From NCBI GenBank assembly GCA_033398695.1, contig CM065804.1, positions 122,011,501 to 122,075,500 of the forward strand: DNA of 64,000 nucleotides, written 5' to 3'. This DNA comes from Orobanche coerulescens. Taxonomy: Eukaryota > Streptophyta > Magnoliopsida > Lamiales > Orobanchaceae. The notes beneath the pieces were generated by a model. It did no database searches, was not told the DNA's origin, and worked only from the letters and a program-made list of their open reading frames with translations. The translations under genes and the position numbers were made by a program. Positions 46,243-60,448 of this stretch are shown here, piece after piece. Within the stretch, counting starts at the first letter, position 1. Every line of letters starts with the position of its first letter.

Positions 46243-48557
46243 TTATACCCTCCTTAAAAAAAGTTTCGTCCCGAAACTTAAAACAAGTAGGGAGAAGAAA
46301 TATCCCGCCAGGAAAACGCAACGAGATACGCAATAAATGCGTAATTAACGCCCAACGGCGAAACGTTACAAACAACGCAACGGAATATACGGTGTGAAAA
46401 CACGCTCCACGACGACCAACACAACGTCGCCGTTAGGGATATAATAAAACCAACAAGTGACAAGCGTCATCAAATGGATAATACAATCAAGTCAATTATC
46501 TGAACAATTACAAAACACAACAAACGAAAATCAATACGATTGACCAACCCAACGGTACATCAATCATAACGCGAGCCAATCGCTGAACAAATACGGAATT
46601 CCACCGCCCAAGGGTTGGAAGATCGAAAACGAGACCAATTTCCCGAACTTAAGGGAATTACGAAGGAGTGTGAACGTTCAACAATCACGAAACGAGAACA
46701 AAAACCAAACAAACAAACGATCGAGACAACAAAAATCGAACAATCATGTCCGAAACACGAAGGATAATAAAATTCAAACAGCAACTCCCAGGATGATCCG
46801 GTGAGAACTACAAGATATGCATTCCCATAAGATCCACAGGAAAGGGAATAGCGATTGAAAAGTCACAACGACAAACGAGTTATTCCGAAATAATACCACA
46901 CTCGTTCGATCAACAAAAGCAAGGGGCAGGACAAGCTCAGAAATGTCAACGAACATAAACGAGTCGACAGAGTTGAAAACACAAGAGTTCCAAATCCAAT
47001 CCACTTTGAATAAAAGAACTAATAAAACCAGATGATGTCACTCCCGAACAAGGTTCACAAGAATCGAACCGAACCCGAAAAAGTCACAGCAATAACCAGA
47101 TCGACCCACAACAAGATCACAGCTCGTTCGGACGATGAAACTGAAATACAGAACAAGTTCATAAAGTATCAACGAACATGAGCGAATTGATAGACTGGAG
47201 AAAGAGAAAATACAGAAGTCAAAATAGTACGGGCATTACCTCCGACCTCGTCCACGAAATTCACAAAAACGGGAGCAAGGTAACAAGACATTAAACAACC
47301 GACACATAACGGAACCATCACCGATGCACACAGTCATACCAAACCAAGCTCTAACAGCTCGCACATGCGCGACAACGCAGAAATCACCACGAGGCGAAAA
47401 GATTCAACACCAACATCCCGCCTCTCACAGGGGGCTAACACAACAAATGTGTGGAAAACGACTCAACGCTCACACCGCCAATTCGATCATACTCGGGAGC
47501 AAATATCAAAATGACAACGCAAACATCATACATACATACCCAGCCCTCAAACGGGAATGGATAGGTTTTAAAAATGAAAACCTCATTTTAAAAATAATTT
47601 AGAAGAACACCGGTTGATCTTGAGTATCACTTTTCAAAAAAATACAAACGTGAAACATCGTTATCGAGACTTTGGAGAACTATTTCACATTAGATAAAAA
47701 TGAGGACACTTTCTCTTAGTAAAAACTTCTAGAATATTCGATCCTCGGGTCTAAATAAAAGTGTTTCTAAAACATTGAAAATATCTCAAAACATTTTGGT
47801 CCTCGAGGTAGAAGAATTTGGAAACATATTGTGGCACCTTGGATGTACCACGAGAAAATAATTCATTTTAAAAGTAAGTCTCGAAATTTATTTTCTAAGA
47901 TTATTCAATGGGATAGAATGCCCAAAAATTTCAGGTAATTACACAAAACATTATAGCGCCGTGGGTCCCTTGCCGGAACTCACCAGGCTAAAAACTATTT
48001 ACAAAAACGCCAAAAAAGGCCGATGACGGTAATATTTCAAAAACTCACAAAATCTATCTACAGAATACTAAATACCGTCATAATAATTTCGCCGAAACGA
48101 TCAAGGCCATAATGCCAAAACTCGGTTAAAGGAATCGGTTTTCGAAATAAAACTCAGTCGGTAAAATACCGAAAGCCATTACAAAAGAACTCACGCAGCG
48201 GATAAAAGAAATAAAGTCAAACATGCACAATCCAGCAACACTACTCCTCATATGAACGAAATATGAGGGTCAAATAACCGCATATCAAGAAATCAAAATC
48301 CATAAGACGATTCCGTCACTTAACAAATGATCATAAAAATAGCTCGTGTCACACGAGGCACAACACAAAGAAGGGAGACTTACATCTACAGGTCGCACGA
48401 AGATGATGATCGCTCCACGATACTAATCACGACCAACAAACTCAGACGACGCGTCGCGACACGACTCAGTCAGATAAAATCCGACAAAACAAGACTCAAA
48501 CAACACGACTTGACCCGACAGCCTAGGTTTCCTCAACCTAAGCTCTGATACCATTTA
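46243..48557 (-). other. Internal region of D without coding capacity
   Basis: The purine tract (46248-46255), hairpin (46261-46279) and primer site (48542-48553, TGGTATCAGAGC on the minus strand) are at the expected places. Blocks such as those near 47620-48540 match 27000-27960 in C. No frame longer than about 90 codons and no known domain is seen. Confidence 0.82.
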
Positions 48558-51500
48558 TGTAACACCCCCAATCTACTTAGGGATATTACACGCCGTAGAA
48601 CCTTTCCTCAAGGATCTACCAGGCTAGTAACAACATGAAACAACTCGACAATGCCTTTAAGGCTAAAATGACTCAGTAGACCTATTTGGCCTTTCAATAA
48701 AAACAACAAATCGATTACAACTCATGCCCACGCAGGGGTCAAAACACAACCACACCCGTACAACGGGAAAAATATAGCAGCGGAAAATAAAGTACAACTG
48801 AACCAATACACGATGTACGGTTCCTCATGTGATTAGTATCGATCATCTTTCATCATCCTTCGTGCCACCCGGTGTTATGCTCCAAAACCTGAATGCAAAA
48901 ACAGACATCCACCCCCCCGAATACTCGGGGGTTAGCAAAACTCTACTGTTTTGCTAGTGCAAGAACAAAGTGCAAATACGAGCCATACAATTCACATTCC
49001 ACGAATAACAATAACCAGGAATCCTCAAAGATCCAAACGAAACGAAAAGCACTTCCCGAGGTAAGAATTTGAGAAAACGTTCCAAAATCGAAAAATCACA
49101 AATCAATGGAAAAATTTATAAAATAGTTTAGAATGCCATCGAGAGTTTCAATAGAAAACAATTTAGGATTATCAAATCCTACTTTTCAAAATCCAAAAGA
49201 CAAAAGGGGTCACCGCCCCAAAGGTTTACTTTCCGTAAAATGACATTTACCAAACCGTTGGGATTTTTGCCCCAAATCCGTAAAATGATTTTTACAAAAC
49301 CATTGGGATTTTAGACCCAAATCTCATCAACTCACAGCACACAAGAACAACCACAAGGTTCGTCTCCCAACATCAAAATCCACAAATAAAGGATTTAAAA
49401 CAAACAACAAAATACTCTAGTGCCATCCTAGCCAAGTAAGCCAAACGAACAACTTACCTCTTACACACTTAGTCGATGCATGCAATCATGAAAACCATTC
49501 AAAAGCACTCATTTCCGGAAATGCCACTATCGAAACACATTTGCAAAATGCACCACAATTAACCGCGGATCCACCCCTCCGTGGACCCCTACCGAGACCC
49601 CGTCGGATCTAACCCATAGTGGTTAAAAGCAAGCTCGCGGATCCACCCCTCCGTGGACCCCTACCGAGACCCCGTCGGATATAAACCATAGTGAGCATAC
49701 ACACACACACGTTACTCATGCAATACTAATATGTTAAGAATGTAAGTTCATTAAGAATACTCACTAGAGATGGCCACTAACTCGACACCATTATCAAACT
49801 CTTCAAAACACATTAACAAGATTAAATACGGAATACACGATTCCATAACTTTAAACAACAGGGGGGTATCATCAAAGCCTTCAACTTTCAAAACAATCAA
49901 ACCGTAATCAATTCCCAAAACACACCGTTCACAAAACACACACGCGTTTTGAAAGAGAGCCTTTAACGAGGCCAAAACAATTCTTTTGAAAATTCATTTG
50001 CAAATAACCGAACAAACACACCACGACGACCACCGATCATCATATCTACAAAACGAGAAGCGTATGAACAAGGTACTTGCCTCGAATAAGAACAACGTGG
50101 AGAATCGACCGAAGTAGGTTGACACAAACCGACTACGAACCCCCCGACTCCACCGAACGACAATCCGCAACAATGAACTGCGAACGAAGACAATAACAAC
50201 AAAAATGAATTCCAAAGTACGATCCAAAGCCGCTGAATTCAAAGAACAAATGACAAAAGTTCAAGGATTTCCCCCAAAACGGCTAAGAACACGATTCGTC
50301 CCGTCAAAACACGAAAATGGAATTCCAAGTTGAAATATGGATATACAATCCATAGAATATGTTTAACAACATCATTTAACCACAATCGATCCATCAAAAT
50401 CGTATGGAAAACGAGATCGAGAACAAATCCCCCAAAAAGTCGATTCGAAGGAAATCAAGAAATATACTTCGATTCGACGAAGAACAATGGATTAAATGAT
50501 GTTAAACACAAGAATACTACCAAGATTAATCATACCCATCATGAATTAATCAACAATACGGAACGAATCGGGCAAAAATGCAAAAACCCCAAAATTTCTC
50601 AAAATAGGGTTCTAGGAAATCTCACCCTGATTCGCTGGATCAAAGGATGATAACGGATGATTGATCAATGATATAACCTCAAGAACTTCATGGATTTATT
50701 GTTAAACAACATGGATCCGTCACCTCCGAATCGCCAGCCGCGGACAGAGAAGGAAAGAAGTGAAAAATGAATGAAAACGTGACTGCTCTGTCACATTTAT
50801 ATTGGGCCGGACTAGCGTGCGCTAGGCTGCCGAGCTAGCGTACGCTTATCGCCCAGCCGCGATCCACATTACATCGCCGCCAGTAGCGCGCGCAGCCTTT
50901 TCTGGTCGTAGCGCGCTACCTTCCGGTCAGTAGCACGCGATGTCCAAAGATAGCGTGCGCTACCTGCCGATCCACTGAGTCCAGTACCCCCACTGCCTTA
51001 CTGCCTCGGCCCGCTAACGCGCGCAGACAACCGGCCATAGCATGCGCTGCCTCCCGGTCGTAGCGTGCGCTACCTTATGGACGTAGCGTGCGCTACGCCG
51101 GTTCCTGCCGCACTCGTCTGGCCGGTACCCGCAATCGTCCGGCCAGAACCCGCAACCGTCCGGCTAGAACCCGCAACCATCCGGCCAATCCCGCAACCGT
51201 CAGGGCTCGACGACTCGATTTCCGAAAACGTACGGAACGAACACGACGAAAAGTTCGCGGACAACATCAACGACCCGAAATGAAAACATAATGCAATAAT
51301 TAATCATACGCGACCAAGAAACGGGTCGAGACAACAATTACAGATACGGATACCCATAACTTTGGGTAAATTACAAAATGACCCAAAATGCCCGAAATTC
51401 ACGATACGTGATCGAATAACCAAACTGAAGTTCACAACACGTCTAACAAAGTTAAATGGACTTACGGGAAACTCGAAACAGCAGTTTCGAACGAGATTCG

Positions 51501-51695
51501 CAAGAATCGAACTCAAGTGCGGAAAAGTCGCTAAAAAGCACGGAACTCAACAAAACGACACCGAAACGAACTCGGATGTCAAAAAGTGTAGAATTAATCA
51601 TTCTCAGAATGACGAAACAGTCTTGAGCGGGTCGTCAAAATGGACTCCGGCTGAAAAAAGAAATTTATCGAAAATCGAAAATTGCTGATATTACA
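48558..51695 (-). repeat. 5' LTR of element D
   Basis: This 3138-bp LTR runs from TGTAACACCCCC to GATATTACA. It has the two 72-bp units (49565 and 49637), a TATA box (50796-50801) and palindromes (50812-51095). It lacks the insert of the other LTR. Confidence 0.92.
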
Positions 51696-53771
51696 CTTTT
51701 AGGGTTTTATAACCCAATCATGTGTTTTTTTTCTTATGATTTTCTTACACAATATGTTGCTATATTATGATATGATGCTATGTTGAATTTATGGGATTTT
51801 TATAAAATGTTTGGTGTTTTGAATGTAAGGAAGAATCATGCTTAGTTCTTAATATGTTGATATATGTTCAAAAGTGACTTGATAATTGTGATGATGTATG
51901 AAAGAAGTACATGATATGTTTTTGTTAGATTTTTATAAAATGTTTTTGAATATTTATTTGAAAACAAGAGCATGAAGTTAGATTTATGAAGTTGGAAGAT
52001 GTGTTGGTAATATTTGATGTAGTTAAGGAGCATGTTATGTATTGAGGATTTTAAAGTCATGTTTAGGTCATTTGTATGTTAGGACCAAGACTTTAATTAT
52101 CAACATAAGTGTATGTTAAGTGTGTTGTTTGATGTTGGAAACAATTGATGCTTGATGATGATACTTGATGTTAATGATGTTTGAAGGTTTAATGTTGGGA
52201 AATAAAAATGAGTAAGTAGTTATGTTTTCAAAAGAAAAGATTATGAAATGGAGTTGTAATATCGAGAAGCATGCTTGTATGTCGACTCCTATATGTGTTA
52301 TAAGTATGATATGCATGATTAGAGTTCACATGTTTAGGGTTTTCGTTGCTAGAAACGAGCTCTATGTTAATATGATGTTTTTCCCATGTTCGTCGGATAT
52401 TGGCAGTTTCATTACACTTCACGAAAACGGCCATAACTTTCTCTATGTTTAATATTTTTGAGGTCTGTATAATGGACATTAAACTAGACTTCAGTGGATT
52501 TCCATTGGTATGAGATACACTATCAAGTTCTTACTGTGCATTAATATAAAGCTAATTATTTCCAACCTTGATGCACATTATGTTATGATTATGTTAAGTG
52601 TTTGATATTGGTTTTCGAACCAAGGAATTTGTAATGGAATCGAGTATCGGTTACCGTTGTTAGTATCTTATATGTTATATAGTCAGTTAGGTTCTCTAAG
52701 AGAATCATAGCTTTTATTATTATACTTAAGTCGAATGCAAAACTCTAAAGTCTAAACATGTAGATCGAGTCCGTTGTCCGTTAGACTTCGTTACGTTCGA
52801 TCGACCGCTAAACTTAGTTGTTTCCGATGAAAGGTGGAGCAGCAGACTGAAGCGTAAGGAAGAGCCGAGAATCATTTTTGCCTGTATTTATTACTTGTCC
52901 AGATGGGCTTTCTATATGAAAACGATTTGAGCGTTGCTCTATCTTGATGAAATGTTTTACAAGCAAATTATGATTTCAAATGTTTATGATGCATAAAAAC
53001 CTTTATGTGGATTCTTATGAACCTATCACTATTGGCTTTCCAACCTATGAAATGATCGGATCCTGAGCTAGACAAAGGTTGTTGGCCAGGGTTAGTGTAC
53101 ACAGTACTCGGGATTGGGAGCTCTCTTCGGAGTGGCCGATCTCGGGGAGTAACATCCGCGGGAGGTGGCCACCTTCCCCGACGTAAATTATGGATATGGT
53201 GAATCAGATGATATATGCTATGAAATGAAATGATTTAGTAAACATGGGATTTTTCTTAAAACCCCCGGGTGTTACTGCTTATATGTATGATGACAAATAC
53301 GAAAGCATGTTTTATGTTTTGGCAATATGTTCACGGAGTACATTGTACTCAGCCCTGTATATATTTTAAAAATGTGCAGGTTGAGCAAGGAATGTGACAG
53401 AGGGTGTTGAGTGGAAGTCTTTTGTTTACGATCAATGTTAAGCCCCGGTTACATATCTTCATATATGTAACCAACGATGTTTTTCCGCTGCAAACACTCT
53501 TTATGATTGTACTTTCTAAGTTATGGATTGTAATATGCTATGAAGCCTTTTTCTAAACTTCAAGGCTAGTATTATAACTATGTATCCTACTTTGGATTCT
53601 AAGTCATTCCCCCGGGATTTATTCCCCTTCATGATGCCTTGATAGGTTATTCATGGAAATTCACTCCTATATCTTATGAAACATATGTCTCCCCCTTTCT
53701 TCCCCGCTTCTTAATTCCTACCCCGGGTCACGCTCCGGCTGTGCCGTCCTTAGGGATGAGGGATCGTGACA
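51696..53771 (+). repeat. 3' LTR of B, right part
   Basis: It resumes at CTTTTAGGGTTTT and ends with GATCGTGACA. It matches the reverse complement of 34107-32050. Together with 41557-42415 it makes an LTR of about 2.93 kb. Confidence 0.9.
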
Positions 53772-54290
53772 TCTGAGGACAAGAATTTTCAAGGGTTTAT
53801 GACTCTTTAATCCATAACTAAAGAATAGACCCTAGCCCTCCGGGGTATGCTGGTGGAACAATTAAATATTTAAGGCTTCAAGCGGCAGTGTGGGAGGCCA
53901 GATCCCGGTGGGACCCTGCGGTTGGATTTGAGGGGGTCCAGCATGTAGCAAACACTTGGGGAATGACTCCTTGTGCGCAGTAGTTGAGGATATTTAAGAA
54001 CTTGGGAGCGGGATACACATCTCGCAATTTAACTGGGAGCAGTACTGTGGGACCGGGGATGTTATCCCGAGGACTAGTAAAAAAAGGTGTGTGTAGCACT
54101 TACCAGTTACCACTCTTCTTTTATTCTCTATATACATATACGGATGCAATACATATATATGTTCATAACTTCATATATACTGTATACATCTTATCTCCTC
54201 ATCTATCTTTTTCCTCTTTAGCGTCTTTGGTCCTGGAAAAAGGAAACTAAAAATAAACAGATCAGAAGCTTTTTTGTGGATTTGTACGAT
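53772..54290. other. Unplaced stretch after LTR B
   Basis: I see no domain, tandem repeat or clear element end. GACTAGTAAAAAAAGG at 54074 resembles a CACTA-type end, but no matching duplication was found. Short frames on both strands show no family features. Confidence 0.4.
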
Positions 54291-54304
54291 GGATTTGTGG
54301 ATCG

Positions 54305-56025
<1,721 letters not shown>

Positions 56026-56879
56026 TAGTGTAGCAATTATTTCCATAATTTTGTCTTTTGCATCTTTAAGTGACTACTGGACAACTGTGATCAGGTTATG
56101 CCCAGCTATATCATTGTCGAAAGGTGTACATATTTTGATTTGACTTGTATTATTTATCGATGAACGATATGCCCACAGCTCAGTGGACTTCACTAAATGC
56201 CTGTACGGTAGTAAGATTGTGTTTTTCCAATTATAAGAGGGTGAATTAAGCGATTCTGACTATATATTTGTTTATGAATCTTCGGATATGGACACAGTAT
56301 CCAGTTCTAACGACTATTTTTTTCATATAATATTGTAGTGTACCTAAATCCAAATGTGGGTTCAGAAATTTAGGTCGGAATGTTTCGTTTTTCTCTTGGG
56401 TAATATTGATTGAAAGTTCTATCACATTGCTTTCTGGTACGCACATAATCTGTAAATGACAGCCTATTCATGTGCAAATTTGTAGGCTTTAGAATTGAAC
56501 AGACCTTAGTTCAGTGTACCGTTAGTTACTATATGCAAATTCATTTGTGGACATTCTTTTAATTTTAATGATCTAAATGTCTAATTCCTGTAGACAACTT
56601 TAAACGTATTAATTTTGCATCACAAGGCCTTGGTGATTACTGGAACTCTCAATTTTAACAACAATGGAAAGATAGAGGTTTTAGTATAATAGTAAGTACA
56701 TATTCATTGCATGTCTGAGTCTGTTGTGTCTTTAGTCGTACATCACTACTGAACTGATGAGGAATTATTTGATTTTGTGCCAGCTTTAAATGTATCAAAG
56801 GAAATGACGTTGACATAGGAACTAGTCTATTATTGCCTATTTATTGTATCGGATTTTCAAATAATGCACCTCTAACAAT

Positions 56880-57857
56880 TACAGCACGAAATTTGTTTGG
56901 AAGGTGTCTTTCTTGACTGTCTCTAGCGGTAGTAATTCGGTTTGATGGCTAGCATTATGTTTATTTTATGTATCACCGGAATAGTTATTGTGTGGTGATA
57001 TGTTTATATATTAGAGAAATCGGAAGTTACGCACTTTAATCGATCAACGTGCTGCCGAAATTTTGGATTGTGTCGATCATAATATTTCTATGGTTCATCA
57101 CACTTTGTAGAAGTTATTTTTGACTGTTTGATAATAATGTTGTAGTATGTGTTACGACGCATTATGCTAATATGTTTTAGTTGGTAATTCCTTTATTGGG
57201 GAAGAAGATATGTTAAACCACAAACAAAGTGATTATGTGGATTTGTTTGCTTCACGTGCCTATGTTGAAGATTTGAAGAAGAAAGTTGATGAGAAGATGA
57301 TTTCATGATATAATCTTTTTAATCCTTTTTGTCATATTTGTGGTGTTCATGATGAAATAGATAGAATCTTATTACACATTCTTTGTCTTTGTTATGATAT
57401 GTATCTGGTTTTGAATTGGTTGGAACGCATGTTATTTTTTTCAAGATGGGATGATATGAAATTGTTGGTTCTTATATTATTGAGCTCTTGTGGTTGATGG
57501 TTAGTTATAGTTGAATGTAGATTTTGGCAATGAATTTTAGATTGAAATGTGAAATATTAATATATATTACTGCAGAAAATACTAATATATATTATACAAT
57601 AACTGAAGTAAGAAATTCTTTATTTGCCAATTATAAAATAACCGAAGTTAAAGGCATCCTTTTACTTCACTTACCCCCACATTTGGATCATAATTAGAAG
57701 AAAAAAAACGAGATAGACTTCGGTTATTAGGATATTAGACTTCGCATAAAAAGTGAAGTCTAAAGTATACCTTTTACTACACGAGCATAAACTTCAGTAA
57801 TTATATCGTTTTTACTTCAGATATTATCCGAAGTCTTTGACATTTATTCTTATAGTG
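56880..57857 (-). mobile_element. CACTA element X, copy 2, conserved arm
   Basis: On the minus strand it starts CACTATAAGAATAAATG and continues with CAAAGACTTCGG, then ACTTCGG subterminal repeats to about 57590, and matches 14452-15490 of copy 1. The zf-RVT-like short ORF is repeated at 57330-57445. The inner border at about 56880 is where the two copies diverge. The element interrupts copia pol; CCG follows the terminus. The far end was not found, but the E2 fragment probably belongs to this copy. Confidence 0.8.
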
Positions 57858-59696
57858 CCGCAGCTGTAAGAACTGAAGTAGATGAAGCCGATGTTGTACA
57901 AGCTGAAGCCGAAACTACAGCAACTCAAGATACAGTAATTAGAACCCGACAGAAGATGGTTGAGAGATCACCCATAGGAGTTGATCATAGGAAATATTGA
58001 TGCTGGAGTATCTACCCATAGGAGAATACAGAGTACACAAGGAAATATACTATATGTGCAAGATGAACCCAAGTCTGGGATATCTCCACTTCCTGAATGT
58101 AAATCTCAATCACATCTTAGAAGACTCAACATGTGCATTATTGCTATATTCTTAGTCCAATCCGAACCTGTTTCTACTAAAGAAGCTCTAGACAACTCTC
58201 ATTGGATTACTTCTATGGAAGAAGAGCTTAACGGTTTCGAAAGAAACAACGTATGGTATCTTGTACCCAGACCTACGCATCAATCCGTAATTGGAACCAA
58301 ATGGGTATTTAGAAACAAGAAGGATAGAAATTGACTCATTATTAGAAACAAATCCCAACTAGTCGCCTAAGGCTATAGACAGGAAGAAGGCATAGACTAC
58401 GATGAGACATTTGCCCCTATAGCCAGACTAGAAGCTATTAGGATATTTTTAGCCTTTGCCGCCCATAAGAGATTCATTGTATATCAAATGGATGTCAAGA
58501 GTGCATTCCTGTATGGAGACCTTGCCGAAGAAGTATATGTTGAACAACCACCAGGGTTTGTCAATCCAGAAGGTAGAGACCTCATATACAGGCTAAGGAA
58601 AGCGTTGTATGGACTTAAGCAAGCCCCTAGAGCATGGTATGAGACTCTGTACCAGTATCTAACCGATAATAAATTCGAGAAAGGCGCTGTGGACAAGACC
58701 TTATTCAAAATATAGGAAGGTGATGACCTCGTGATGGTTCAAATATATGTAGATGATATAATATTTGGTTCAACTAACCTTGCTTTGTGTCAAAGATTCT
58801 CTCATCTCATGTAGAGTAAATTTGAAATGAGTATGATGGGAGAACTTAGTTATTTCCTAGGATTGCAGGTAAAGCAGTTGCCCACAGGGATTTTCATCAA
58901 CCAAGAAATATACAGCAAGGAGCTTCTCAACAAGTTTGGAATGAATACTTCCAAATCATCGTCAACCCCCATGAGCACTTCCTTGCAAATTAGTGGTGAT
59001 GAAGCTGGAAAGCCGGTTGATCAATCACTCTATAGGAAGCTTATTGGGTCACTCCTGTACCTAACGGCTAGAAGGCCCGATATCCAGTTTGCTGTAGGAG
59101 TGTGTGCGCGATATCAAGTAGCACATAAAGAATCACACTTCGTAACAGCCAAACGAATCCTGAAATACGTCAAAGGAACAGTCGATGTAGGACTGTGGTA
59201 TCCTAAAGAAGGCGGATTCGATTTAGTTGGCTATAGTGACTCGGATCTCGGAGGTTGCAAGCTAGATAGGAAGAGTACAAGCGGAACTGTCACTTTCGTG
59301 GACCTAGACTTGTGTCTTGGTTTAGCAAGAAACAATTGGCAAAATCACTTTCAACAGCTGAATCAGAATACTATGCTGCTGGTAGTTGTTGTATGCAGAT
59401 CCTTTGGATGCAACAACAGCTGTCAGACTATGGAATTGAAGCCAAAGAAATGCCGATTATGTGCGATAGCACGAGTGCAATCGCTATCACGCACAACCCT
59501 GTATTACACTCGCACAACAAGCATATTAACATCACGCATCACTTCATAAGAAATCATGTTGAGAACAAGGATGTTCGTCTGGAAAAAGTTCATACATATA
59601 TCCAGCTAGCCGACATCTTTACCAAGCCTCTCGAAACAGCAAGATTCTGCATGCTTCGACATGAATTGGGATTGCTGCAGCCTGACTCCTTGTAAG
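57858..59696 (+). pseudogene. pol: 3' half of Ty1/copia pol (SIRE-like): RT and RNase H
   Basis: The frame runs from the integrase-RT linker (IIGNIDAGVSTHRR) through RT with [37 protein letters not shown] and YVDD at 58746-58757, to RNase H with SLSTAESEYYAA and ADIFTKPL near the end. The linker and C-terminus fit the SIRE/Maximus clade (family knowledge). In-frame stops are TGA 58332, TAA 58368, TAG 58713 and TAG 58812. One frameshift lies near 59310. Gag, protease and integrase are not in the window, being cut off by CACTA X. Confidence 0.9.
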
Positions 59697-60448
59697 GTTT
59701 TAATGCTTTTACTCAGCAATTGAAGGGAAATGCTGTAAGACCCAAGAATACAGTATCCACCGTTAGTTATCTGTACACTCAGTCTATCAAAACAGCACTG
59801 TAGGAACAAAGAGACATGAATTATCCTACAGCTGACGTGTGCAATAATTAAGGGGAATACAGTACGACCCAAGAATACAGCATTAATCCGAAAGTTGCTG
59901 TATGAAATTGAAACCCATATGTACTTTTTAAGGGGGAACGCTGTATTTTCGCGGATACAGTACATACTATGGGAAATCAATTATCATGTTATTTATTTCA
60001 AAACGATTTTTGTGTCCACGTGCCCTGTTATAATTATAAAGTCTTTTACATTAAATGCTTTACATGACATCTGGACATTGGTATCTTCAAAGCCGCGATG
60101 TTTCAAATTATTTTATTAATTTTACACTGCCGTTTTGGGCAATAAGGGTAATTTGATAAGTCAGAAGTGGGACCCGCTCTTATTTTAAATTAGATGGATA
60201 AGTTGTACCGGTTACACTCAATCCATCGTGATCTTCTATTTTAAACAACGGTTCCCATCCCTTAAATCTGACCATTCATTATCTGTAAACCCTTCGCCGC
60301 CGCCCACTATAAAAGGACTGTAAATGCCATTTGAGACTCTTTGCACTTTCTGCATATTGAACGAGTCCTTGAGCATACAACCTACAAATCTTTTTGTTTT
60401 TACTACATTTCTCTTTGAATCCTCTTTACTTTTCTTCAAGAATCATCA
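59697..60448 (+). other. Spacer between copia pol and envelope-like ORF
   Basis: No coding sequence is seen. Near-repeats of GACCCAAGAATACAG occur at 59739 and 59867, with GAATACAGTA and GGATACAGTA variants nearby. Purine-rich AAGGGGGAA lies at 59931. The last 140 bp look like a promoter and leader (see next entry). Confidence 0.6.
60308..60317 (+). promoter_or_regulatory. Candidate TATA box before the envelope-like ORF
   Basis: CTATAAAAGG lies 140 bp upstream of the ATG at 60449, followed by a CT-rich, AUG-poor leader. An ordinary copia element would express downstream ORFs from the LTR, so an internal TATA box is unusual. The call is from motif and position only. Confidence 0.5.

Larger units (their letters stand above)
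42416..51695 (-). mobile_element. Non-autonomous LTR element D (LARD type)
   Basis: It is inserted in the B 3' LTR with the 5-bp duplication CTTTT (42411-42415 and 51696-51700). The LTRs are 42416-46242 and 48558-51695; the left one is longer because of a 0.7-kb insert. The internal 2.3 kb has a perfect initiator-Met type primer site and a purine tract but no gag or pol. It is the same family as C, with shared LTR ends and internal blocks, but clearly diverged. Confidence 0.92.

Noticed and set aside
54074..54090. GACTAGTAAAAAAAGG as the outer end of X copy 2
   Set aside because: It resembles a CACTA end but lacks the first C, has no ACTTCGG subterminal repeats, and its flank does not match the CCG beside 57857.
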